The notes under the pieces: model-generated
Databases searched by the model: none
Told to the model about the DNA's origin: nothing
The model's input: only the letters and a program-made list of their open reading frames with translations
Assembly: GCF_001020205.1 (NCBI RefSeq)
Contig: NZ_CP011663.1
Span: 3,348,001-3,412,000, forward strand
Reading direction: 5' to 3'
DNA: 64,000 bases
Source of the DNA: Clostridium sporogenes
Lineage (GTDB): Bacteria > Bacillota > Clostridia > Clostridiales > Clostridiaceae
Part shown: positions 8,626 through 17,423 of the stretch, piece after piece
How the letters are laid out: every line of letters starts with the position of its first letter
Numbering within the stretch: position 1 is the first letter of the stretch
Position numbers and translations under genes: made by a program

Positions 8626-9717
8626 TTATTTATTTAAACATTCTGCAATAATTCTAGCTAAATATTTTGCTGAAGCTTTTGATTCCCCTGTAGTATTTAT
8701 ATCTGCTCCTACTTCTATTAAAACTGCATTGTTACTTTTATCTTGATTAAAATATCTTGTACCATAGTTATAGTAATATATGCCCTTACAAAATCCTGGA
8801 AATAATTTATTGGAAGTATTCATTATATTTGTAGCCATATTATTATTTTTATTAAAATGAGGATTCTTTTTTGCCATTACCATCATAAATTTTGCTACAT
8901 TTTCTCCATTTAATTTTGTTACAAAAGCTTTCTTATTACTCCCAGCATCTCTATGTAGGTCTATTATAAGTTTAAAATCACCATGTTGTTTTAGCTGCTT
9001 ATCTACTGTAACTGATGATCTTGCATAACTTTGTGTATAAGCTTGAGCGTCATGTACAGTTTTATCATGTAATGTATTTATACCATAATTGTCCATAAGT
9101 TCTTTTGCCAGTTCCTGTCCTACTGCACAAACATTTTTATCATTATCAAAATTACTTGCTTCTCCAGGCTTATAACTTTCTGTAGTATGAGTATGATATA
9201 TTAACACTTCTGGTTTTTTAGGATTTAATTTCTTTTTTAATTTGGGTTCTTGAACATTTACTACTTTATTTTCCAAATTCAAATCTTCTTTTCCATCTTT
9301 CATTTCTTCTGCTTTATATTTTGATACTTCTTTTTCTTCTAATTTAAAAGGGTCTAATGCCATACTTTTATCCTTTGTATCTTCTTTTGAAGAATTAAGG
9401 CATAAAACAGGCATTTCTTTTTCTACTAAAGATATAGGATTATGTATATTTAATCCTATCATCTGAAGTACAAGATTTTTAAAACTGAACTTATTTTCTG
9501 CCATATCTTCTTCATTAAAGGAAATAGCTTTTACTGTAGGCATAGCATAGTTTAATATTTGCACATAAAACATATTTCTTTTACTAAAATTAACTTTTGA
9601 CTTTGCTTTTGCCACACAGGGCACTGTTCCTACAAAAAAAATTAATATCATGAATATAATTATCCATGTTTTCCCATTACTTTGATTTGTTTTTGGCTTT
9701 ATACTTTTGTAATTCAT
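8626..9717 (-). CDS. spoIIP: Stage II sporulation protein P (engulfment cell-wall hydrolase)
   Basis: SpoIIP works with SpoIID and SpoIIM to degrade septal peptidoglycan during engulfment; it is an amidase/endopeptidase anchored in the mother-cell membrane. The 363-aa protein has a basic N-terminus, one membrane anchor (TWIIIFMILIFFVGTVPCVAKA) and a C-terminal catalytic domain with HTHTTESYKPG and DLHRDAGS, the family zinc-site motifs. Start ATG 9717 is set by GGGGGAGG 5-7 nt upstream; 25 further in-frame codons upstream lack such a site. It is monocistronic with its own terminator. A possible sigma-E promoter precedes it, which matches its known mother-cell timing. Confidence 0.95.
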   Translation of the reverse strand: MNYKSIKPKTNQSNGKTWIIIFMILIFFVGTVPCVAKAKSKVNFSKRNMFYVQILNYAMPTVKAISFNEEDMAENKFSFKNLVLQMIGLNIHNPISLVEKEMPVLCLNSSKEDTKDKSMALDPFKLEEKEVSKYKAEEMKDGKEDLNLENKVVNVQEPKLKKKLNPKKPEVLIYHTHTTESYKPGEASNFDNDKNVCAVGQELAKELMDNYGINTLHDKTVHDAQAYTQSYARSSVTVDKQLKQHGDFKLIIDLHRDAGSNKKAFVTKLNGENVAKFMMVMAKKNPHFNKNNNMATNIMNTSNKLFPGFCKGIYYYNYGTRYFNQDKSNNAVLIEVGADINTTGESKASAKYLARIIAECLNK

Positions 9718-9746
9718 TTTTCCTCCCCCTATTCTGCTTATATATA

Positions 9747-9776
9747 ATTTTATGAGAGGAAAAACTGTTTTATTAC
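9747..9776 (-). promoter_or_regulatory. Possible sigma-E promoter of spoIIP
   Basis: CATAAAAT (9747-9754) resembles the sigma-E -10 (CATACAnT), with GTAATAA (9770-9776) about 15 nt upstream as a weak -35. spoIIP is sigma-E dependent in Bacillus, but the match here is partial. Confidence 0.3.
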
Positions 9777-9847
9777 TATATTTATAAAACAATTTAAATC
9801 ATTCAGCTTTTTAGTTATTTAAAATATTTACTTGTTTATTATATTCT

Positions 9848-10822
9848 TTAATTTAAATACTTATTTATTTCTTCTAATTGAAAAGCTGGTTGCAAAGCCA
9901 TATTTATTCCATTTCCTATTATTTTAGATAATGATTCTATAAGCATATCTTCCTCTTTTGGAGTAACTATAAGATTACCTAATCTAGGATCTAAAACCTC
10001 TTTTATCATGCCTAGTTTATCTTCTGTATCTACAGACTTTAGCATTTCATAAAATTTCCCACCCTTTTCAGAGTTCTTAATCATATCTTCTAGCACCATA
10101 TCAATAGTATCATTTGCGAGTGTTGCTGCATCTACTACAGTAGGTACCCCCACAGCTATAACTGGAACTCCTAAAGTTTTTTCACTAAGCTCCATTCTTT
10201 TATTTCCAACCCCTGCTCCTGGGGAAATTCCTGTGGTTCCTATTTGTATTGTATTATTAACCCTATCTGTTTTTCTTGAAGCTAGAGCATCTATACATAT
10301 TACTAAATTAGGCTTTATTTTTTGTACTATCCCCTTTATAACTTCACTGGTTTCTAAGCCAGTAATCCCCAAAACCCCTGGTGATATAGCACAAACCGGT
10401 CTTACATTTTCATCTATCTGATTTGGTACTAACTCTTTTAAATGTCTTGTAACCATTATTTTAGACACTACTTTAGGTCCTAGAGCATCTGCAGTGACAT
10501 TCCAATTACCTAGCCCTACTACTAAAGCTGTCATGCTTTTATCTATTTTTACAATCTTTTTTAAAACCTTCCCTAAAATTTCACTAACCCTTTCTAAAGT
10601 TTCACTATCATAGTGAGCAAACTCCGGTACATTTAAAGTTATGTAAGAACCTTTTGGTTTTTTCATGGCTAATTCCCCATTGTTATTTATTATTTTAACC
10701 TCTGTTATATCTACATCTGCCTCTTTATATTCGAATACCTGAACCCCATCTATTTTGCTTTTATTTTTTTGTTCATATATCTCCTTAGCTTCTATTGCTA
10801 AATCTGTTCTTATATTAAACAT
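9848..10822 (-). CDS. gpr: Germination protease (GPR)
   Basis: GPR degrades small acid-soluble spore proteins at germination. It is made as a zymogen in the forespore and autoprocesses. The 324-aa protein opens MFNIRTDLAIEAKEIY, matching the propeptide/mature junction region of the family, and contains TALVVGLGNWNVTADALGPKV and the SPGVLGITGLETSEV and DALASRK blocks of the aspartic-type active site. The start is supported by AGGAGG about 8 nt upstream. It is divergent from rpsT and upstream of spoIIP. In Bacillus it is sigma-G controlled; I could not find a convincing sigma-G promoter here. Confidence 0.97.
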   Translation of the reverse strand: MFNIRTDLAIEAKEIYEQKNKSKIDGVQVFEYKEADVDITEVKIINNNGELAMKKPKGSYITLNVPEFAHYDSETLERVSEILGKVLKKIVKIDKSMTALVVGLGNWNVTADALGPKVVSKIMVTRHLKELVPNQIDENVRPVCAISPGVLGITGLETSEVIKGIVQKIKPNLVICIDALASRKTDRVNNTIQIGTTGISPGAGVGNKRMELSEKTLGVPVIAVGVPTVVDAATLANDTIDMVLEDMIKNSEKGGKFYEMLKSVDTEDKLGMIKEVLDPRLGNLIVTPKEEDMLIESLSKIIGNGINMALQPAFQLEEINKYLN

Positions 10823-10916
10823 ACTTACATCCTCCTAAATTTCTTTAAAAAATATATTTCTTCTAAATATATTTTTTACTGATTCTTTATAATTATTCTT
10901 TTATAATAAAATCCTC

Positions 10917-10945
10917 TTGAAGTGTATGATAATTAATGTTATAAT
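10917..10945 (+). promoter_or_regulatory. Sigma-A promoter of rpsT
   Basis: TTGAAG (10917-10922), 17-nt spacer, TATAAT (10940-10945), with an extended -10 TGt directly before it. It gives an approximately 80-nt leader before rpsT. Confidence 0.8.
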
Positions 10946-11031
10946 ATCATTTGTTAAATCTTAATGATTATTACATACGCAGATTTCCCCAAAACTGCTA
11001 AAACCCTATAAAAACACGAGGGGGTGAAAAA

Positions 11032-11298
11032 ATGGCAAATATAAAATCAGCTAAGAAAAGAATAAAAGTTATAGAAACTAAAACTCTTAGAAATAAGATG
11101 TTAAAATCTTCATTAAAAACAACAATAAAGAACTTCTTAACTGTTGTTGAAGGTAAAAACGTTGAAGAAGCAAAAGCTGCTTACCAAACAGCTGCTAGAG
11201 CTTTAGATATGTCTGTTTCAAAAGGAATAATCCACAAAAACAAAGCTGCTAGAACAAAATCTAGATTAGCTGCAAAATTAAATGCATTAAACGCTTAA
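11032..11298 (+). CDS. rpsT: Ribosomal protein S20
   Basis: Small-subunit protein that binds the 5' domain of 16S rRNA. It has the normal 88-aa length, begins MANIKSAKKRIKVIETKTLRNKMLK and is strongly basic with helical repeats and Ala-rich C-terminus. GAGGGGGTG lies about 6 nt before the ATG. It stands alone on the plus strand with its own promoter and a bidirectional terminator, between divergent gpr and convergent holA; the gpr-rpsT-holA order is common in Firmicutes. Confidence 0.99.
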   Translation: MANIKSAKKRIKVIETKTLRNKMLKSSLKTTIKNFLTVVEGKNVEEAKAAYQTAARALDMSVSKGIIHKNKAARTKSRLAAKLNALNA

Positions 11299-11334
11299 AA
11301 TAAATAACCCGTATTTAACGGGTTTATTTATTTT
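11297..11334. terminator. Bidirectional terminator shared by rpsT and holA
   Basis: AAAATAAATA-ACCCG pairs with CGGGTTTATTTATTTT around a short loop with one bulge. The A and T flanks serve both directions. It overlaps the stop codons of both convergent genes. Confidence 0.85.
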
Positions 11335-12364
11335 AAGCACATATAGAATTTATTATTAGTAATTCTACTTCTGTTTGGGTATTAACAGAGGTAGTTTTTA
11401 TTTTTTTATCTGTTTCTATAACTAATTCTATGGACTTCTCTATTTGTTTTAAAGTAAACTTTTTACTTTGGCTCATTAATACACTACATCCATAAGGATG
11501 AATTTTTAACTCTTTTGCTAACTCTTCTTTAGTTTTCCCTTCTTCCATACCTATCTTTACAAAATATAAATTTCTAAATTGCTTTTCTATCATAACTAGT
11601 ATATGATTTATTTTTTGTCCTTTGTACATTAACTCATTTAAGATTTCTATAGCCTTTCTTGGTTTTTTTTCAGATATAAAATTTATTAAATCAAAGATAT
11701 CTTCATCTTTGATACTTTCATACATTTCTTTTATATGTTTTTTCTCTATTTCTTCATACATTGCATAAGTACATAATTTTTCCACTTCATTTTCTATGTA
11801 ACTTAAATTTTCATTTTCGATAGTTTGTATAAAAGCCTTTAACGGTATTTTAGATATTTTCTTTCCTCTATCATTAAAGAATTTTTCTACTCTTTTTTCT
11901 AAGTTTGCTCCTTTAATTTTATCAATAGTAACTATACAGGCTTTATTATCTAATTTTTTTATTCTGTAACTAACCTTATCCCTTTTATTTGTCATAATAT
12001 AATACATAATAAAAATACAATGGGATGGAATATTTTTTATATAATTTTCTATATCTTTATATAATTTTTTAGTTTTATTATCACCTTTGTTGTCATCTAA
12101 AAAATCTGCTCTATAAATTAAAACTACTTTCTTCTCACTCATGAAAGGCAATGTTTCACAGGCATTAAACACTGTATCAAATTCTTCTAATTGTGATCCA
12201 TCAAATTGAACATAATTTAAATCTTTAAAATCATTATTTATGTTACTATCTATTATTTTTTTTATATTTTCTTTTATCAATTGTTCATGATGTCCACAAA
12301 AAATATAACAACTATTATTTATATATTTCTTTGTATTTTGTTCAAACTCTAGTATATCTAACAA
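11333..12364 (-). CDS. holA: DNA polymerase III delta subunit
   Basis: HolA opens the beta clamp as part of the clamp loader. The 343-aa protein has the HolA AAA+-like fold: IFCGHHEQLIKE near the N-terminus, KKVVLIYRADFL and a C-terminal helical domain (RKAIEILNELMYKGQKINHILVMIEKQFRNLYFV). The start is set as TTG 12364 because AAGGAG lies 8 nt upstream; a GTG three codons earlier overlaps that site and cannot use it. It is the last gene of the 76-aa gene-comEC-holA operon, 28 nt after comEC. Confidence 0.93.
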   Translation of the reverse strand: MLDILEFEQNTKKYINNSCYIFCGHHEQLIKENIKKIIDSNINNDFKDLNYVQFDGSQLEEFDTVFNACETLPFMSEKKVVLIYRADFLDDNKGDNKTKKLYKDIENYIKNIPSHCIFIMYYIMTNKRDKVSYRIKKLDNKACIVTIDKIKGANLEKRVEKFFNDRGKKISKIPLKAFIQTIENENLSYIENEVEKLCTYAMYEEIEKKHIKEMYESIKDEDIFDLINFISEKKPRKAIEILNELMYKGQKINHILVMIEKQFRNLYFVKIGMEEGKTKEELAKELKIHPYGCSVLMSQSKKFTLKQIEKSIELVIETDKKIKTTSVNTQTEVELLIINSICA

Positions 12365-12392
12365 AATGTTCACTCCTTATTTAACATTTCCT

Positions 12393-14180
12393 TTATTTTA
12401 AACATAAAATTTTATTAAAAACTACTATATATCTTTTATTTAAAATATCTGTATAATTTTTTTCTTTTAAATTTATTATAACATAGTTATTTTTAGGACT
12501 TTTTAATCTAATAGGCTTTTCTGTAAAAATTATATTTTTGTTTTTATTTTTTAATAAAATATTTACATTACTATATTCTTCCTTATTTTCTGTTGGCCTT
12601 TCATTATAAAAATTAGGTTCTTTTTCACGACTTAAAATATAGATTTTTAAATTTTTATCTAAATTTATCTTTGTATTATTTTTTATATTTGTAACTACTT
12701 TATCTGGTTTTACCTGATGTTTTATTTTTAATATGTTTTTACTTGCATTACTTTCATAATCACAAAGCATGATAGTATCAAACTTATATCTTACAACTGT
12801 AATATTATAATCTTTTTCTCTATAAAAATCTATACTTGGAAAAAAAGTATAGTTGAATAAAATCAAAAACATTATACAACTTAATGGCATATATTTTACA
12901 TTTTTATAACCATGCTTGTATAATACATAACTCATATATATAACCACAAAACATATCCCCTCAAATTCTCCTATATAAATACAATCCGGAGTTATATTAG
13001 AGAGTAAATAGTGAGCTCCTTCTATCATCATCAAAAAAATATATATAATTTTATTTATAATCTTAAATAAAAAAGGTATTTTTATTAAAATCATTGCTAA
13101 ATTTCCTAATAATACTATAGGAGCATAAAGAGGTACTAATATTAAATTTCCTATTATAAAACCTAAACCAAAGCTTTTAATGGTAAAACACATAAAGGGG
13201 AAAGTATATATTTGAGAACTTAACGTAAGACTTACACAGGAATTTATTCTCTGTGGCAATTTATAAAGAATCCTAGATATCTTTTTATTATACAATAATA
13301 TGCCTAATGTAGATAAAAAAGATAACATAAAACCTATATCCAATATGTAATGTGGTTTATTTAATAGTATTATTATAGCTGCTAAACTTATAGCAGATAA
13401 ACTATCATACTTTCTAAAAAACTTTTTAGAAAGCTTTAATATTATAATCATTATAAAAGCTCTTATAGCTGATGCTTTCATCCCTGTTAATATTACATAT
13501 AAAAAAGACACTGGTATAGCTAAGGTAAGGCCTAATACCTTCTCTAGGAGCTTATATATTATGACCATATGAAAACCAGATACACTAACTGCATGTATAA
13601 CCCCTAATTTCTTTAATATGTCTTTATCAGTATTAGATATATATTTAGTTTCTCCAAAGCATAAAGACATTACCATTGCAGTTTTATTTTCTCCTAAATG
13701 TTCTTTAAATTTATTATAGGCTATAGACTTAAAATTATATATATTATATATTATATCTTCTTCTTTTCCTTTTACTTTTTTTACTTTAAAACTCCCTACA
13801 GATCCACCGCTATATCTAATATCTTTTGTAAATTCACCCTCTATTGTAGTTTTTAATCCTTCTTTTAAATCTTTAGTCTTTCCTATTATAAAAATATTTC
13901 TTCCTTTATATTCTCCAAAACAATAGTATTTTTCTTTTTTTACAATCCTAACTTCAATATTATCTGGAACATCTATAGTGAAATAACTATAAAAACTAAA
14001 CATAGCCAAAATAAAAAATAATAAAATTATAATAAAATTTTTGCTATCCTCGTTTATAAAAATAATTATTAAAAAAGATGCAGTAAACACTGCACCTAAT
14101 AATATATTATTAAATAATAACAAAGTAGAAATACATCCTAAAAAAACCGAAATCGCATAATAACTTAATGGTCTTTCCAT
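12393..14180 (-). CDS. comEC: ComEC/Rec2-type DNA uptake channel, nuclease domain degenerate
   Basis: ComEC carries single-stranded DNA through the membrane during transformation. The 595-aa protein has N-terminal membrane helices (1-65), a soluble OB-like part (70-145), and the competence core with GVIHAVSVSGFH (193-204) followed by many membrane helices. The C-terminal ~140 residues sit where a beta-lactamase-like nuclease usually lies, but no HxHxDH zinc motif is present and the protein is about 180 aa shorter than Bacillus ComEC. AAGGAG precedes ATG. It lies between the 76-aa gene and holA; comEA is 13 kb away in this window. Confidence 0.9.
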   Translation of the reverse strand: MERPLSYYAISVFLGCISTLLLFNNILLGAVFTASFLIIIFINEDSKNFIIILLFFILAMFSFYSYFTIDVPDNIEVRIVKKEKYYCFGEYKGRNIFIIGKTKDLKEGLKTTIEGEFTKDIRYSGGSVGSFKVKKVKGKEEDIIYNIYNFKSIAYNKFKEHLGENKTAMVMSLCFGETKYISNTDKDILKKLGVIHAVSVSGFHMVIIYKLLEKVLGLTLAIPVSFLYVILTGMKASAIRAFIMIIILKLSKKFFRKYDSLSAISLAAIIILLNKPHYILDIGFMLSFLSTLGILLYNKKISRILYKLPQRINSCVSLTLSSQIYTFPFMCFTIKSFGLGFIIGNLILVPLYAPIVLLGNLAMILIKIPFLFKIINKIIYIFLMMIEGAHYLLSNITPDCIYIGEFEGICFVVIYMSYVLYKHGYKNVKYMPLSCIMFLILFNYTFFPSIDFYREKDYNITVVRYKFDTIMLCDYESNASKNILKIKHQVKPDKVVTNIKNNTKINLDKNLKIYILSREKEPNFYNERPTENKEEYSNVNILLKNKNKNIIFTEKPIRLKSPKNNYVIINLKEKNYTDILNKRYIVVFNKILCLK

Positions 14181-14191
14181 AAACTATCTCC

Positions 14192-14422
14192 TTAACTTTG
14201 AAGTTTTGCTAATATTTGAACACTTTTTGTGTATTCATTATATTCTATATCCATAACTTCAGCATCTTTTTTATTTCCTCTGTTAATAAAATAGTCTTTA
14301 ACTATGTTATCTGCTGACTTTTTATCTAATCTATCATAATATGAAAAATATTGTTCTGAAGGTATATCTAAAAATACTGTATTGCTTCCTTTTACAACTG
14401 TTTCAAAAATATTATAACTCAT
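14192..14422 (-). CDS. Small conserved-looking protein of unknown function
   Basis: A 76-aa soluble, charged protein with no membrane segment or motif I recognise (MSYNIFETVVKGSNTVFLDI). The start is ATG 14422 with GGAGGTG 9 nt upstream; an ATG six codons earlier overlaps that site. Only 11 nt separate it from comEC, so the two are probably co-transcribed and translated together with holA. Codon use resembles the neighbours. Function unknown. Confidence 0.75.
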   Translation of the reverse strand: MSYNIFETVVKGSNTVFLDIPSEQYFSYYDRLDKKSADNIVKDYFINRGNKKDAEVMDIEYNEYTKSVQILAKLQS

Positions 14423-14526
14423 GAAACATTTCACCTCCATATTATTATTTTAACCATCCTAAGATTCTTTAATCATTGATATTGATGGTTAATATATATT
14501 TAAATTCTATTACTGTTATTAATATG

Positions 14527-17121
14527 TTATGAAAGTTTTTTTGCTGAGTTATTAAATAATATTGTAATAAACCATATAACTATTATACCTAAAAATATTT
14601 TTAAGTATTGGAAATTAAAAATTTTAAATAAAATACTATAATCCAATATAGCACTTATAATTATAGGGAAAAATATATTTATAATTACAAGCATATTAGA
14701 AACTTTATTTTTAAATACAATCTTTTTGCTAAATATATATATACTAGTGCTTGATAATAAATTTAATATAAAAAATGAACTTATCCCAGCTGTTTCTTTA
14801 GAGTATGAATAACAAAACTTATAATTAAAAAACGAAATAGTTGCTATTATTAAAGCTGTAAAAATTATTCTCCATTTATTTGGTTTAATTAAATCTTGCT
14901 TTTCTTTTATATTGTCTATAGAATAATCTTCTTCTTTATACTGAAACATAAGAGCTAAAGATGATATTAATATGGTTATAGAATTAATCCAAAGTATATA
15001 AAATTTTAATTCTGAAATAGAATAAAAATTATTAATTATTGTAGAAAATAAAAATGTAGATAAAAGTACTGTTATTATATACATTATAGTATTTTTTGAA
15101 GCCTGCAAAATCTTTCTACAATCCACTATACTCATTAGTAAATTTTTCAAACTCCAATCTTTTAATACTATATCTGAAAACTTCTGAAGTAAACTACTAC
15201 TGGAATCTGTTATACCTACATCTGCTGATTTTAATGATGGTAAATCATTAACCTTAGCGCCTTCCATAACAGTTACATAGCCTTTACCTTTGTAATTATT
15301 AACTATTTTTATTTTATGTTTATAATCTACTCTTGAAAAAATCTTTATTTTATCTATATTATCTTTAATTTCCTCTTCTTTCATATTATCCATTTCTACA
15401 CCAGATATAACTTGATTTACTTTTCTTAATATACCTAATTTTATTCCAGTATAATAAGCTGTAAGTTTATTATCTTCTGTAATTATTATAGGATATACGC
15501 AAAGATATCTAGATAAATTTATAGCTTCTTCCCAATTATCTTTTAAAGGGTTATCAAAGCCTATAATACCTGCAAAAACTAAGTTACTCTCTACGTTTTC
15601 TTTGGAACTTGGTTCATAATTAAAACTTCTATAGGCAAGTCCTAAAACGGATAAACTGTCTTTGGACATTTCCATATCAGCCATTTTTATATTATTTATA
15701 TCTTCTTCACTAATTTCCATCTCTATGCCATTTTTCATTATATGAGTGCATTTACTTAGTATACTTTCTAATGACCCTTTTATATTTGCTCTGTAATTTC
15801 CATCTACTCTATTAATTGTGGTCATGATTCTTTTATCTGTATCATAAGGTATTTGAAATACTCTATTATTTTCTTCTTCTAAAGAGTTTTTATTTATACC
15901 ATTTCTCATGGCAAACTCCGTTAAAGCTATTTCTGCATAGTCATTTTTAATATTTTTTATTTTTCCTATTTTAAAATCTGTATCATTACACAAAATCCCT
16001 ATTTGTAAAAGCCTTGTTACATTTAGATCCTCTTTAAATTCTCTATCTATTTTTATGGTTTCCTCGTTTAAAGGAATAAATTTACCATTAGTATATATTT
16101 TTTTTACTGACATTGTTTTTTCTGATAATGCTCCAGTTTTATTTATAAACACTATAGATGCCTTAGCAAATTTCTCTATTACAGATATGTTTTTAAAAAT
16201 TATGCCTTCTTTTTTCATTTTTTTAATTATAATAAATGAACTAAATATAATAATTAAAATAAGTGTAATTGGGATATATGAAAGTATTAATATGGAACTA
16301 TTTCTTATTATAATTTGTAAATCATTACCCATTACATAGTTTATAGAAGATACTAAAATAGTTAATATTAAAAATATTAAGGATATCTTATTTGCTATCT
16401 TTGTTATTCTATTTTTTAAAGAAAATTTTTCTTCCCCATCCTCTGAAGATTTACTTATTATATTAAAAGCTTCCGTATTTTCACCTACAGCTATTATTAT
16501 TCCTAATGCTTCACCAGAAACTATAGTTGAAGATTTAAATAATATGTTTCTCATTTCTGAAGTGGTTATTTCCTGATCCTCTATTTTAGTAGAATATTTT
16601 TCTACAACATAATTTTCTCCAGTAATTACGGCCTCATTTACTCTTAGCCTTTCAGATTCTATTATTCTTATATCTGCTGGTACTATATCTCCTGGTTTTA
16701 GTCTAACTATATCTCCCACCACCAATTCAGTGGAACTTATATTTTTACTTAAACTACCTCTTAACACTCTAGAATCAGTTACACTTAATTTTTCTAAAGC
16801 ATTTATATTTTTAAGCTCCTTTGATTCTATATAAACTATAGAAACTAAATTCATTAAAGCTATAAAAATTAATATAGAGAAACAAATAATTTCCTTAGAT
16901 ATAAAGAATAAGATAGAACATAAAATTATATTTATAAACCATAATTGTGTTATTTCTTTTAGTATAAGATAAAATATATTTCTCTTTTTACCAAAATGAA
17001 ATTCATTAACACCATATTTTTTTCTATGTAAATCTATTTGGCTCTCTAAAAGTCCTGAATAAGAATCACTATTTAAGTGTTTCACTACATCTACCCATGT
17101 ATAATTATAAAAATTGGTCAA
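14527..17121 (-). CDS. P-type ATPase-like membrane protein lacking catalytic residues
   Basis: The 864-aa protein has the layout of P2-type cation pumps: N-terminal cytoplasmic segment with YSGLLESQIDLHRKKYGVNEF, M1-M2 (50-100), actuator domain with TGE (167-169), M3-M4 (245-300), P and N domains, and six C-terminal helices. However, the phosphorylated Asp of DKTGT is Asn327 (NKTGALS). GDGVND is altered to GAKVND (621-626). The M4 PEGLP is replaced by IPITL. M6 reads LWINSITILI without the ion-binding Asp. I infer that it is not an ion pump; a sensory or scaffolding role is possible. Start TTG has GGAGG 9 nt upstream. The downstream gene starts 105 nt later. Confidence 0.85.
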   Translation of the reverse strand: MTNFYNYTWVDVVKHLNSDSYSGLLESQIDLHRKKYGVNEFHFGKKRNIFYLILKEITQLWFINIILCSILFFISKEIICFSILIFIALMNLVSIVYIESKELKNINALEKLSVTDSRVLRGSLSKNISSTELVVGDIVRLKPGDIVPADIRIIESERLRVNEAVITGENYVVEKYSTKIEDQEITTSEMRNILFKSSTIVSGEALGIIIAVGENTEAFNIISKSSEDGEEKFSLKNRITKIANKISLIFLILTILVSSINYVMGNDLQIIIRNSSILILSYIPITLILIIIFSSFIIIKKMKKEGIIFKNISVIEKFAKASIVFINKTGALSEKTMSVKKIYTNGKFIPLNEETIKIDREFKEDLNVTRLLQIGILCNDTDFKIGKIKNIKNDYAEIALTEFAMRNGINKNSLEEENNRVFQIPYDTDKRIMTTINRVDGNYRANIKGSLESILSKCTHIMKNGIEMEISEEDINNIKMADMEMSKDSLSVLGLAYRSFNYEPSSKENVESNLVFAGIIGFDNPLKDNWEEAINLSRYLCVYPIIITEDNKLTAYYTGIKLGILRKVNQVISGVEMDNMKEEEIKDNIDKIKIFSRVDYKHKIKIVNNYKGKGYVTVMEGAKVNDLPSLKSADVGITDSSSSLLQKFSDIVLKDWSLKNLLMSIVDCRKILQASKNTIMYIITVLLSTFLFSTIINNFYSISELKFYILWINSITILISSLALMFQYKEEDYSIDNIKEKQDLIKPNKWRIIFTALIIATISFFNYKFCYSYSKETAGISSFFILNLLSSTSIYIFSKKIVFKNKVSNMLVIINIFFPIIISAILDYSILFKIFNFQYLKIFLGIIVIWFITILFNNSAKKLS

Positions 17122-17423
17122 GGTTCTCTACCTCCAAGCTACAAACTACATACTTTTGCTAATTCTATTGTCGTATATATTAATTAAGTCTTTATATAAT
17201 ATTAATTAACTCCTTATATACTTTAATTATATCCTATTTAACTATTTTACCATAGCTCCTTCTGATATTTTATATACTTATAATATAACTTTAGTTACTA
17301 CTGAAAAATTAAATGAGATATAAAATGTATCTTCCACATATATAAAACCTCCTATATAGCATTATAGGAGGTAATAAAAAATTTGTTTCTAATTGAAATT
17401 TTTATTTTGCATAACTAAACTTA
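17122..17423. other. Intergenic region between the P-type ATPase-like gene and the DHHW gene
   Basis: AT-rich stretch of about 300 bases. It contains the terminator at 17347-17372 and presumably the promoter for the ATPase-like gene. No further gene or RNA was recognised. Confidence 0.6.
17347..17372 (-). terminator. Terminator of the MBOAT/DHHW operon
   Basis: Perfect 10-bp stem ACCTCCTATA / TATAGGAGGT with a 6-nt loop, followed on the minus strand by TTTTAT, 52 nt after the last gene. Confidence 0.75.
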
